Shown here: one piece after another, positions 56,344-64,000 of the stretch | How positions within the stretch are numbered: the stretch's first letter is position 1 | Layout of the letters: each line of letters starts with the position of its first letter | Origin: G963663365 sp963663365 | Lineage (GTDB): Bacteria > Hinthialibacterota > Hinthialibacteria > Hinthialibacterales > G963663365 | Length of the DNA: 64,000 bases | Direction of reading: 5' to 3' | Assembly (NCBI GenBank): GCA_963663365.2 | Contig: CAXXIH010000001.1 | Coordinates: forward strand, 1,054,001 to 1,118,000 | Notes under the pieces: generated by a model | Database searches by the model: none | What the model was told of the DNA's origin: nothing | The model's input: the letters and a program-made list of their open reading frames with translations, nothing else | Position numbers and translations under genes: made by a program

Positions 56344-56780
56344 ATTGAAACGAGCGCCCGTAATCCGAGTTCATAACTTTCCGGTCCGAACCCTGATATC
56401 TGTCCCACTGCAACGGGCGCAATATAGGAATGGTGACGGAAAGCCTCGCGGCGGTGAATGTTTGACAGATGGACTTCTACACATGGCAGCCCGACCCCCG
56501 CGATTGTGTCCCGTATTGCCACAGATGTGTGAGTGTATGCGGCCGGATTGATCAGGATGCCATCGGCCCATTGGCGGTTTTCAATGATGGTCTCGACGAT
56601 ATTGCCTTCAATAGAGTGTTGTTCGTATTTTAGTTCCGCTCCCAGTTCAGCAGCGAGCTGTTCCAACCGCCGGTTGATGGCCTCAAGTGTCACTTCGCCG
56701 TAGATATCCGTCTCCCGTGTGCCCAGCAGGTTGAGATTAGGGCCGTGGATGACCAGTATCCTGACGTTTTTTGCTGTCAT
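56328..56780 (-). CDS. aroQ: Type II 3-dehydroquinate dehydratase
   Basis: 150 aa from the ATG at 56780, chosen because AAGGAGA lies about 5 nt before it; an ATG at 56804 adds eight residues. Signature IHGPNLNLLGTRETDIYG near the N-terminus, with the tyrosine of DIYG the presumed catalytic residue. NPAAYTHTSVAIRD and VEVHLSNIHRREAFRHHSY hold the conserved Asn, His and Arg. Dodecameric enzyme of the shikimate pathway (3-dehydroquinate to 3-dehydroshikimate). Divergent from 56969 and overlapping the next minus-strand gene. Confidence 0.96.
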   Translation of the reverse strand: MTAKNVRILVIHGPNLNLLGTRETDIYGEVTLEAINRRLEQLAAELGAELKYEQHSIEGNIVETIIENRQWADGILINPAAYTHTSVAIRDTIAGVGLPCVEVHLSNIHRREAFRHHSYIAPVAVGQISGFGPESYELGLRALVSICQSS

Positions 56781-56968
56781 TTCTGTCTCCTTGAAAGAAT
56801 CCATGCCTATCCATTGCCGGTTGGCTTACAGACTTCAATCACTGGATTGGCCAGGCTACTCTACGCTTCAATGATTGTGATGTCACGCGGTAGCGTCACC
56901 GATAGGCGCTCCTTTTCGTTAATGATTCGACATGATCCAATCGATTTTGCCGGAGCTCTTAGGGATAC

Positions 56969-59900
56969 GTGAATAACTCTTTTCAACTCATAGACCTGTT
57001 AAGCCGTGTTCAGGCCGCCGGTGTGGCGGGAGATGCGCCGGCTAAACTTCATTTGATCTGCTTCATCGTCGGAATCGCGGCCTTGGGAACCTTTTTATGC
57101 GGTCTGGAGGTTCTTCGCCGGATGAGGCCTGGAACGTTCTGCTGGGAACGGTTTGCATATCTGGCAGGCCGGATTTTGATACACGCCGGCTGGATGTACG
57201 GTATCTTGATTTTTTACCCGCGCTGTTGGCGGCATTTTAATGTTCCTAAAGCATTGGGCTATGAGTATGTTGTCCTCCTCTTAATTGCGCTGTGGTGGGT
57301 ATTCCGCCACCGCATAAAAAACGTACGTTCTCCATTTTTACTTCCCGGGGGCTTTTTTGCCGCCATTATCGTCATCATGTGTCTTTTTGCCGTCAATATG
57401 GCGGAGGGATGGGAAGACATGATGAAGTTTGCGCTTGGGATATCTCTGGCTGTTATCGCTCCTTATTTTGTTCACCGGCTGCAAGACCTGCATCTGTTTG
57501 GATTTCTGATCGCTATTGTCTCGATCGTTGTCGCCCTTTATGGCTTGGGACAGTATTGGGATTGGCCCATTTGCTATCATTTTCCGATCTTTAACAATTT
57601 TGCGGAATTCAAAGAATTTCTTCATGGATTTTGGCAACTGCTGACCGGTGAGCACTTCCAAATTGTGGTTCCTGCTCTTGAAAAATATGCAGATCTCCGC
57701 CGTTCGCTGGATCCCAATGCGACCGGAAACATTCAGACTTTGGTAACCCAGTATTGGACCCAAATGCACCCGGATTTGTTTACCCTGGTCCTCCAACAAA
57801 AGCTGGGAATGGTCCCCATGAAATTTATTAACGAGCCGGTTTCTTATATGGGGAATAAGAATTATACGGCCGAGTTTATCAATCTCGCGCTTCCGATCTG
57901 CGTCTGTATGCTTTTCTATAACTGGGGCAGACCGCTGAAGATGGCGTTGTTTGCGTTTGCGTCGATGATCAATTTGCTTGTTTTGATCTATGCCGACTGT
58001 AACGCCACTTATGTCGGTTTGGCGGCAACGCTTCCCTTGGTTTTCTTTATTCTGCTCTTTTCTCGTATCGTTCCCGGGATTTATCGTGCGAGACTGTTTC
58101 CGAGTGTGAGCCATGAGACGATGCATACGTGGGCTCGCACCGGGACCATTCTCTGTATTTTGGTAGGCGCAATTTTCAGCGCGGTTGTTGCTTCAACCGA
58201 TAATCCGCTACGGAACAAAATCACCGGAAAACTCTCTTGGGTCGATTTAGACGATCCCCCTGACTTTAAGCCCGATGGAGCAGCACCACAGATTTTCCGC
58301 TTGGAGTGTATGGATAGTGCGTTGCGGACGATTGCCTATACCTTCCCCTTAGGAGTGGGGCCAGGCAATTTTAAAATTATCCATCCTTTATTTGAAAATC
58401 AGTTGGAAAGAAAAGTCCTTGGCGAGGAAACCTTGGCCCGCAAGGTGCACAATGATTTTCTCAACACGGCGCTCTGTTTTGGCGCAGTTGGGATGTTCTG
58501 TTTTCTCTGGCTTTTGACAATGGCGTATTTTTTGGCGTTTCGCACCTTTGGAACATTGAATACAGAAGAAATCCAAGGAATTTCCAACCGGCGGGGACCA
58601 CCTCTGACAGCCGGCAATCGAAGACTTGCATTTTATATGATGTTGGGTTGCCTGGCCGGGATCAACGTGTCGCTGTTTAGCTGCAATTTCGGCCATACTT
58701 TTTGGATTCCCGGCTCAATGGGGCTGATGTATTTGTTTATCGGATTGACTGCGGCTATTCATGCCCGTGTTCATTTTCCGCAGCCTCTATGGAAAAAAGA
58801 GCGCGAGGCCGCAAATGCGGACTTGGCCGAAGACAACGAGAACTTTACTTCAAAATTACGTGCCCGGTATGAGGCGGCGCCCGGCATTTTGCGTTGGGTG
58901 ATTGTATTTGCCTTAATCCTGCCTTTGGGTGTTCAGGGTACGCGTCAGCTTGTGGGGGAATCGTTGCTCAAGTCGGCAATGAGCCAAAAGGATCTCGACG
59001 CTTACGGAAACCTGCATTATAAAGAAATGCTTAAAAACATCAGTAAGGCCGAAGCTGTTTGGCCTTATCAAATGGAGATCTATTACATAATGGGGCGGTA
59101 TTGCATCGATGCATTTCAGATGATCGATGCGGCGGCGCGAGGGAGTAATTTACCTGGTGTTCGTTACCCGGGAACTCGGATTCAACAGGCTGCTCAAGAA
59201 GCCGGAATTCCTTATGAACAAGTTTGGCATCTGGCCCTAGAGCAATTTTATGAAATCAAAGCAGAAGAGATGCCTTTATGGTTGCTGCGCGGAGTACGTG
59301 TTTTGCAACGCGACCTCTTTATGAATCCCAACTATAAGTGGGCGCATAACAATCTTGGTGTTCTTTATGAAAAGATATTCTTGAACGAACAATTAAGCAG
59401 TTTGTTGAAAAAGCAGTTCGGTCAGGATTATGGTGACGATCTCTCCTTCCGGTCTTATAAACGGACTTTGCGTATCGACGACGAACAGATATACGGATTG
59501 TACAATACCGGCTTGGGATATATGCGCGATGAGAAATTTCAAGAGGCAATCGAACCTTTTGAGCGTGCCTTGAGTGTCGACCCGCAACGAACCGAAAATT
59601 ATCTTTATATTGCACACTGTTATACGGGAACAGGTCATTATGAACTCGGGTTTTTGGCGCTTGAGCGATTTGGGAAATTGACGAGAATGATCGATCCGGA
59701 AAATCCCAACGGGCCTTGGAATCTACGTTCTGTTACCAGCACAGCTCTGCAGAGTGCGCTTCAAATTTACAATCAGTTGGCCCGCAACTTCTTTGTTGTC
59801 GGCGATTACAAGATGGCTGTACGCGCTTATCGACGGCTTCTGCAGGGGGATCCCGATTTCGATAATATTGAAGATTTGTATTTCTACGGGCGGGCGCTGG

Positions 59901-60316
59901 CAAGCCCGGAAGTGAATGATCCCGCTTCGGCGGCGGTTTATTTACAACGTGTCTTCGATAGCGGGACCGACAAGACAAACTATGTCGAACTGGCGCTACG
60001 TTATTATGTGATTGCGCTTTCAGCCGATTTCAAAAACTTGGAAAAAGTGAGGGATGCTTTGCAACGGCTTTCGGAAATTTGTCCGAAAGATCCCAACATT
60101 TGGTACAATTTGGCTGCTGTGAAGGCTCAGATTCCCGGGCAAGACGTGAAGGATATCGCCGATAATTTGGCACAGGTGCTCAATATCGATCTTGCAGGGA
60201 TGGCGCCGAAACTTCTGGAAGATCCTAAATTTCAGGGCTTGTATAAGCAGTTCCCGTATATAAAAGAGACAATCGAGCAACTGCTTGAGCAAAGACAGGC
60301 CCCAAAGCAAAATTGA
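56969..60316 (+). CDS. O-antigen-ligase (Wzy_C) domain protein with C-terminal TPR array
   Basis: 1115 aa from a GTG at 56969 (AGGGA just upstream). The first ~620 residues contain about twelve membrane helices. The O-antigen-ligase-like loop with PLGVGPGNFKIIHPLFE and then ARKVHNDFLNTALCFGAVGM is the Wzy_C signature. A second membrane segment precedes about 420 residues of soluble TPR repeats: LYNTGLGYMRDEKFQEAIEPFERALSVDP in outline, then YLYIAHCYTGTGHYELGFLALE, YKMAVRAYRRLLQGDPD and NIWYNLAAVKAQIP. Fusion of a polymerase/ligase membrane domain to long TPR arrays is common in planctomycete-like bacteria. It probably joins or chains surface polysaccharide; acceptor unknown. Confidence 0.8.
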   Translation: MNNSFQLIDLLSRVQAAGVAGDAPAKLHLICFIVGIAALGTFLCGLEVLRRMRPGTFCWERFAYLAGRILIHAGWMYGILIFYPRCWRHFNVPKALGYEYVVLLLIALWWVFRHRIKNVRSPFLLPGGFFAAIIVIMCLFAVNMAEGWEDMMKFALGISLAVIAPYFVHRLQDLHLFGFLIAIVSIVVALYGLGQYWDWPICYHFPIFNNFAEFKEFLHGFWQLLTGEHFQIVVPALEKYADLRRSLDPNATGNIQTLVTQYWTQMHPDLFTLVLQQKLGMVPMKFINEPVSYMGNKNYTAEFINLALPICVCMLFYNWGRPLKMALFAFASMINLLVLIYADCNATYVGLAATLPLVFFILLFSRIVPGIYRARLFPSVSHETMHTWARTGTILCILVGAIFSAVVASTDNPLRNKITGKLSWVDLDDPPDFKPDGAAPQIFRLECMDSALRTIAYTFPLGVGPGNFKIIHPLFENQLERKVLGEETLARKVHNDFLNTALCFGAVGMFCFLWLLTMAYFLAFRTFGTLNTEEIQGISNRRGPPLTAGNRRLAFYMMLGCLAGINVSLFSCNFGHTFWIPGSMGLMYLFIGLTAAIHARVHFPQPLWKKEREAANADLAEDNENFTSKLRARYEAAPGILRWVIVFALILPLGVQGTRQLVGESLLKSAMSQKDLDAYGNLHYKEMLKNISKAEAVWPYQMEIYYIMGRYCIDAFQMIDAAARGSNLPGVRYPGTRIQQAAQEAGIPYEQVWHLALEQFYEIKAEEMPLWLLRGVRVLQRDLFMNPNYKWAHNNLGVLYEKIFLNEQLSSLLKKQFGQDYGDDLSFRSYKRTLRIDDEQIYGLYNTGLGYMRDEKFQEAIEPFERALSVDPQRTENYLYIAHCYTGTGHYELGFLALERFGKLTRMIDPENPNGPWNLRSVTSTALQSALQIYNQLARNFFVVGDYKMAVRAYRRLLQGDPDFDNIEDLYFYGRALASPEVNDPASAAVYLQRVFDSGTDKTNYVELALRYYVIALSADFKNLEKVRDALQRLSEICPKDPNIWYNLAAVKAQIPGQDVKDIADNLAQVLNIDLAGMAPKLLEDPKFQGLYKQFPYIKETIEQLLEQRQAPKQN

Positions 60317-60414
60317 CGGTCTTCCGAAACGGTTGCCGCGAAGAGCGACCGCGTTATATTCGGAGTGAAGTATTTTTGTGAACTCCGGATTGTAACTTCT
60401 ATTGCGGTGTACTT

Positions 60415-61884
60415 ATGACGACTCCAAAGACTTTTTCGAAAATCAGCTCATTCAAATCCGCCGGTGATTTGCGTGCTTATGCCGACGAACTCGGCTGCGC
60501 CCTGGATTTTGAAGATGAAATTTTGTCTGCGCCTGATTCGCCGTTGGCGGGATCTTTCGAAGCCGGCGGTTTCCATTTTCGTAACCGGTTCTGTATTCAC
60601 CCTATGGAGGGGTGGGACGGCACGCTCGATGGTAATCCATCGCCGAATACATTGCGCCGCTGGCAGCGATTCGGGCAAAGCGGCGCATCCTTGATATGGG
60701 GATGTGAAGCAGTCGCTGTGCGGCATGATGGGAGAGCCAATCCGAATCAGTTGGCAGCCACCGAATCCACAAAACGTGGACTCGAACAATTACGGACAAG
60801 TTTGCTCAATGCTCATAAAGAGCGATACGGCACACTCGATGGATTGGTCGTCGGATTGCAATTGACCCATTCTGGGCGTTTTTCGCGTCCGGATGAAGGC
60901 AAAGGATTGCAATCACAGATTGCCTATCATCATCCGGTTCTCGATCCGCGTTTTGGCTGTGACCCAAACCAAGAGCCTGTGAGTGATTTGTGGCTTGAAG
61001 AGTTGATCGGCGATTTTGTCCGGGCGGCACGGATCACCGCAGATTTGGGATTTGATTTTGTCGATCTCAAGGCCTGCCATGGATATCTTGGGCATGAACT
61101 GCTTTCCGCGCGCAGACGTCCGGGGCCTTATGGCGGCGATTTTGAGAGCAGGATCCAATTTCACCGGCTTTTAATTGAAGCCGTGCAACGTGATGTGCCT
61201 GAAGTCCAAATAGGCGTAAGGCTTTCCGTGTTCGATTTTGTGCCTTATAAGCCCGATCCCGAAACCACAACAGACAAAAAGAAAGGGGCGGGCGTTCCTG
61301 ATATGGAAAACGTACAGCTGCCTTATGATTGCGGTTTCGGGACTTTAGGCAACAATCCTATTCAATACGATCTTGAAGAGCCCATCCGTTTTGTTCGTCT
61401 TCTGAAAGATATGGGAGTTTTTATGGTCAACTTGACTGCCGGGAGTCCTTATTACAATCCCCACATTCAACGTCCGGCACTCTTTCCTCCTTCGGATGGA
61501 TATGCGCCTCCCGAGGATCCTCTTTGCGGTGTGTCCCGGCAGATTCAGGCGGCACGAGAGGTGAAAGCGGCTGTCCCGGATATGCCTACAGTCGGCACCG
61601 CCTATACGTATCTCCAAGAATTTTTGCCTCATGTGGCTCAATCTGAAGTCCGCAATGGACACGTCGATTTTGTGGGGATGGGACGAATGGTTCTTTCATA
61701 CCCCACATTACCTGATGATGTGCTTAACGGGCGCCCACTGCAATCACGCTCGATTTGCCGCACGTTCTCCGATTGCACGACGGCGCCTCGGAACCACCTT
61801 CCTTCCGGTTGTTATCCATTGGATGAGTTTTATAAACGATCCGGAGAAGGCGACCGTCTGCGTTCAATCAAACGCGGCGAATAA
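60415..61884 (+). CDS. NADH:flavin oxidoreductase (Old Yellow Enzyme family)
   Basis: 489 aa; longer than typical OYE family members (about 350-400). FMN-binding barrel starts with FRNRFCIHPMEGWDG (residues about 60-75); then GLVVGLQLTHSGRFSRPD, KACHGYLGHELLSARRR, GVRLSVFDFVPYKPD and DFVGMGRMVLSYP follow in family order. The HGYLGHELLS segment supplies the active-site His/Asn-type pair (His-Gly-Tyr-Leu). C-terminal cysteines SICRTFSDCTTAP recall the 4Fe-4S type of 2,4-dienoyl-CoA reductases but are too few to bind a cluster with certainty. Probably reduces activated alkenes with NAD(P)H. Substrate unknown. Follows the Wzy/TPR gene by 98 nt. Confidence 0.85.
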   Translation: MTTPKTFSKISSFKSAGDLRAYADELGCALDFEDEILSAPDSPLAGSFEAGGFHFRNRFCIHPMEGWDGTLDGNPSPNTLRRWQRFGQSGASLIWGCEAVAVRHDGRANPNQLAATESTKRGLEQLRTSLLNAHKERYGTLDGLVVGLQLTHSGRFSRPDEGKGLQSQIAYHHPVLDPRFGCDPNQEPVSDLWLEELIGDFVRAARITADLGFDFVDLKACHGYLGHELLSARRRPGPYGGDFESRIQFHRLLIEAVQRDVPEVQIGVRLSVFDFVPYKPDPETTTDKKKGAGVPDMENVQLPYDCGFGTLGNNPIQYDLEEPIRFVRLLKDMGVFMVNLTAGSPYYNPHIQRPALFPPSDGYAPPEDPLCGVSRQIQAAREVKAAVPDMPTVGTAYTYLQEFLPHVAQSEVRNGHVDFVGMGRMVLSYPTLPDDVLNGRPLQSRSICRTFSDCTTAPRNHLPSGCYPLDEFYKRSGEGDRLRSIKRGE

Positions 61885-61886
61885 CA

Positions 61887-62000
61887 TTACGTTCCCAGCC
61901 GCTTTTTCTTCTTTGCCATTGATTCTCTTCTGTATTTAGAACTGGGCGTGTTTCTGTATCCGCGGTTCCGGTGCAAAGTTTTTTTGCACATTTCTCTCAA
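61887..62000 (-). CDS. Possible very small basic protein (37 aa)
   Basis: From a TTG at 62000, set 6 nt behind a strong AAGGAGG; an in-frame ATG at 62006 abuts the same site. 14 of 37 residues are Lys or Arg against two acidic ones (for example KYRRESMAKKKKRLG). Size and charge resemble tiny ribosomal or nucleoid-associated proteins, but I match no known family. Its stop lies three bases from the stop of the convergent flavin reductase gene. The remaining 62001-62240 shows no other gene. Confidence 0.35.
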   Translation of the reverse strand: MREMCKKTLHRNRGYRNTPSSKYRRESMAKKKKRLGT

Positions 62001-62240
62001 GTTCATCCTCCTTCTCGCCGATACCCGTTTGATATTTTCGTTTCGGCCCAAAATGCTGATGGAGAACAGCGGGCCGATTGAGTCTGATTCGAAAATTATT
62101 CTTTGTGTCAAGCGATTGCAGAAAGTCAATCAGACTGCCGGAGCCGCTTCGTGCGGTAGTACTGGAGGAATTGAGGAACGATAGGGCACGCCACATGCCA
62201 TGTTCGATGGGGAGGCGTCCGGTGTGCCAACGAGGTCACG

Positions 62241-62654
62241 ATGATAGCTAACTGCCAACTCTGTGGTGATTTTGCCCGCCTTGATGAATACCATCGATGC
62301 AAAAAATGTGCGCCTGTTGACGATTTCCTTCTTCTGGAGGTCCGTGATTACGTTCGTACTCATGGCAAGGTGTCGATCCATGAAATTTGCGATGAATTCG
62401 GAATTGAGGAATTTCGTGTTCAACGTTGGATTGCCGAAGACCGTTTGGGGTATTTGTCGCCCACGTATATATGCAGCCATTGCGGAGGGGAAGTTGTTGC
62501 CGGTTTTGTGTGTCCCTGCCAGACAGAAAGAAAGCCCGACTATCAGTATCATGGTCCCACTCGCACATTAACCAAGCGGCGCGATGAGTATTGGGATCGA
62601 ATCTCCCGCATTCGTAAACATCAAAGACGGGAAATATGGGCAGCGCGCAGGTAA
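62241..62654 (+). CDS. Zinc-ribbon/HTH protein resembling flagellar-operon YvyF
   Basis: 137 aa, ATG 5 nt behind GAGG. N-terminal Cys pairs CQLC and CKKC frame a zinc ribbon, followed by VRDYVRTHGKVSIHEICDEFGIEEFRVQRWIAEDRLGY in outline, a winged-HTH/MerR-like stretch; this combination resembles the YvyF/TIGR03826 family of flagellar operons. A second ribbon CSHCGGEVVAGFVCPC is followed by a basic tail (RDEYWDRISRIRKHQRREIW). No flagellar genes are nearby, so a regulatory or RNA/DNA-binding role is inferred only from the fold pattern. Confidence 0.6.
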   Translation: MIANCQLCGDFARLDEYHRCKKCAPVDDFLLLEVRDYVRTHGKVSIHEICDEFGIEEFRVQRWIAEDRLGYLSPTYICSHCGGEVVAGFVCPCQTERKPDYQYHGPTRTLTKRRDEYWDRISRIRKHQRREIWAARR

Positions 62655-62724
62655 TTGGATTCGCCCGCCTCTTTGTTCTCTGCAATTACTCAAACAGAGG
62701 ATTCCTGTGTGGGGAAACCAACCG

Positions 62725-64000
62725 CTACAAATTCGCTTCCGCTGCGCGAACCAGACGCCAGGAAATTAAGGTCACGAGAACGCCATAGATAATGATGAAG
62801 AGCGGGCCGAACGGCTGAAACGTGGCAAGCACGTTGTTTACATGCAATCCAAGCAATTCGATATTGCCTTCTGTGCTGAGCAGCACCAAGATCGCAAAGG
62901 GATTGATAAGTGTAAGCGGAAGGCCGATTCCTCCCAGCAGCAGCCATCTTAGACCGGAAGGCATGGCGCCCGATATCCATGTCCCCAGCATGTGCAATGC
63001 AGGCAGGGGCAACAACAATAATCCCAGAACAAAAAGAGTTGTTGTTAAAAGGGCCACATTTGTTGAATGAAAGCGGGAAGAAAAGTGCAGGCCCAAGGCA
63101 TTGTAGAGAGCCAAGCTGAATACCAACAGAATCGGGTGAGAGATAAGCGGCACGACGTCGCGCATTTCCAAGAGCAGGTCTAATTCGTGGCCCAGCACAA
63201 TGCCATAGACCAGCAGCGTCAGCAAACCCGGCAAATAAAGAGCCAGAGCCAAGATTAAGCTAAGTTGCAGCGCCACCATAAATTTCGCCTGTACGATGGA
63301 ACGGTCGGTGACCAGAGTCGTGCGTAAGATATCCAGGGTCAGGCTATCCCGTTCACTTCCAAGGGTGGTGGCGGCCAAGGGTACAGTGAATAAGGCGGCG
63401 GCCAAGAACGGCAGAGTGAAAAACAACCAGGAGCCGCGATACGAAGCTAAAGGTAATGTGATGACCGAAACCAGAAGTGCCAAATAAAGCAAGCGCAACA
63501 AAACACTCATGCGTCCGAACCATTGCCGGTGCCGTTCCAGGCCGAGCACGGCTTGTCCTTCGGACCATTCGCGGTAGGGCGTGTCGTCTACGTCATCATT
63601 GTCCGGTATTTCTTGAGTTTTCTCGCCATTTGATCCATCGAGGAGAGTTTGAACAAAAGTCTTTGCGCCTGTTGCAAGAATTCCCAAGCGGCGTCGTGAG
63701 AAAAAAAACAGGACGACAATAAGCACTGACCAAAGAATGGCAAAATAGGTCAGACCGAGACTGGGATTGTTTGCATAGCGAGCGAGTGCCCGAGCCCCAC
63801 CCTCCGGCACTACAATGCGATCCAACGCCACCAAGGGAGATAAATCATGAAGGCCGAAATTGTAAATAGGTGGAGATTTCCATTCCAAGGTTAAAACATA
63901 GTGCCAAACCGACGGGCCGAATGGGATTACAACTGCCACCAGAAAGACCACGATTACAGTAAGTAAATAAGTCTCGTAAACCTTTGGGCGGAATGTCGAA
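62725..64000 (-). CDS. ABC-2-type transporter permease (5' end outside window)
   Basis: The frame is open to base 64000 on the minus strand. The codons upstream of the GTG at 63951 read RPKVYETYLLTVIVVFLV, so the start lies beyond the window. About 425 aa visible. Ten or so membrane helices, with the ABC-2 hallmark LGSERDSLTLDILRTTLVTDRSIVQAKF in outline (conserved ER followed by TLDIL) and a hydrophobic C-terminal end (FIIIYGVLVTLISWRLVRAA). Large cytoplasmic loop about 80-130 with an acidic stretch (EIPDNDDVDDTPY). Would pair with an ATPase presumably encoded to the right; cargo unknown. Confidence 0.85.
   Translation of the reverse strand, partial: STFRPKVYETYLLTVIVVFLVAVVIPFGPSVWHYVLTLEWKSPPIYNFGLHDLSPLVALDRIVVPEGGARALARYANNPSLGLTYFAILWSVLIVVLFFFSRRRLGILATGAKTFVQTLLDGSNGEKTQEIPDNDDVDDTPYREWSEGQAVLGLERHRQWFGRMSVLLRLLYLALLVSVITLPLASYRGSWLFFTLPFLAAALFTVPLAATTLGSERDSLTLDILRTTLVTDRSIVQAKFMVALQLSLILALALYLPGLLTLLVYGIVLGHELDLLLEMRDVVPLISHPILLVFSLALYNALGLHFSSRFHSTNVALLTTTLFVLGLLLLPLPALHMLGTWISGAMPSGLRWLLLGGIGLPLTLINPFAILVLLSTEGNIELLGLHVNNVLATFQPFGPLFIIIYGVLVTLISWRLVRAAEANL

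Noticed and set aside
57338..58126. 262-aa open frame on the minus strand
   Set aside because: Antisense of the Wzy_C gene; the Lys/Arg/Gln-rich translation is typical of a complement of membrane-helix codons.

Overview
The window looks like a chromosomal segment from an uncultured, free-living, Gram-negative-type bacterium that degrades plant polysaccharide. Many secreted glycosidase-like proteins, Tat-exported oxidoreductases, a formylglycine sulfatase, stand-alone prepilin-like proteins, an RHS/dockerin protein and TPR-fused O-antigen-ligase-like proteins fit lineages such as Sumerlaeota, Hydrogenedentota or Planctomycetota. This placement is inference from gene content; no rRNA or other phylogenetic marker was scored.

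Layout. 1-25.4 kb is almost entirely plus strand: a giant RHS-type surface protein (open at the left edge), two small unknown genes, a DUF4091 glycosidase-like protein, a FAD oxidoreductase, a pseudopilin, a GH36 alpha-galactosidase, a membrane methyltransferase, an IS1182-type insertion, a Gfo/Idh/MocA oxidoreductase, a GHL10-type TIM-barrel protein, a GH78 alpha-L-rhamnosidase, a membrane-protein gene split by an IS200 element, and a Tat-exported fucose-isomerase-like protein. 25.4-50 kb is mosaic, with frequent strand switches and repeat-rich spacers: an Sde182/DUF1593 protein, a glycerol facilitator, a purple-acid-phosphatase-like enzyme, two tandem WD40 proteins, a large secreted unknown downstream of a poly-G-containing promoter, another TIM-barrel protein, a sulfatase, a DUF4434-like protein, an aldo/keto reductase, a second pseudopilin, a sialidase-like propeller, and a minus-strand cluster ending in a GH28 polygalacturonase. 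50.2-54.3 kb is a conserved housekeeping block, tig-clpP-clpX-carD (minus strand), closed by a strong terminator. 54.5-64 kb holds two TPR/membrane polysaccharide-assembly candidates flanking aroQ, an Old-Yellow-Enzyme-type reductase, a small zinc-ribbon/HTH protein and the end of an ABC-2 permease.

How the genes may work together. GH28, GH78, GH36 and the sulfatase point to pectin / rhamnogalacturonan-type or decorated glycans. Nine proteins carry twin-arginine leaders, including families that are usually cytoplasmic (Gfo/Idh/MocA, aldo/keto reductase, isomerase-like, PfpI-like), which suggests that part of the sugar conversion takes place outside the cytoplasm.

Most notable non-coding signals: (i) a ~190-bp module with three hairpins and a shared TCGTCA-N17-TGnTARAWT promoter, found in full twice and in part at two more places, always just upstream of plus-strand genes; (ii) a G13 tract inside a TTGACA/TATAGT promoter spacer, the layout of a phase-variable promoter; (iii) an IS200 insertion whose right flank still encodes the missing C-terminus of the gene it hit; (iv) ~99-bp inverted repeats around the IS1182-type element, with a solo copy in the alpha-galactosidase leader; (v) a family of small hairpins with TTCA/TTACA/TTTCA loops and covarying stems, resembling the ends of the local IS200.
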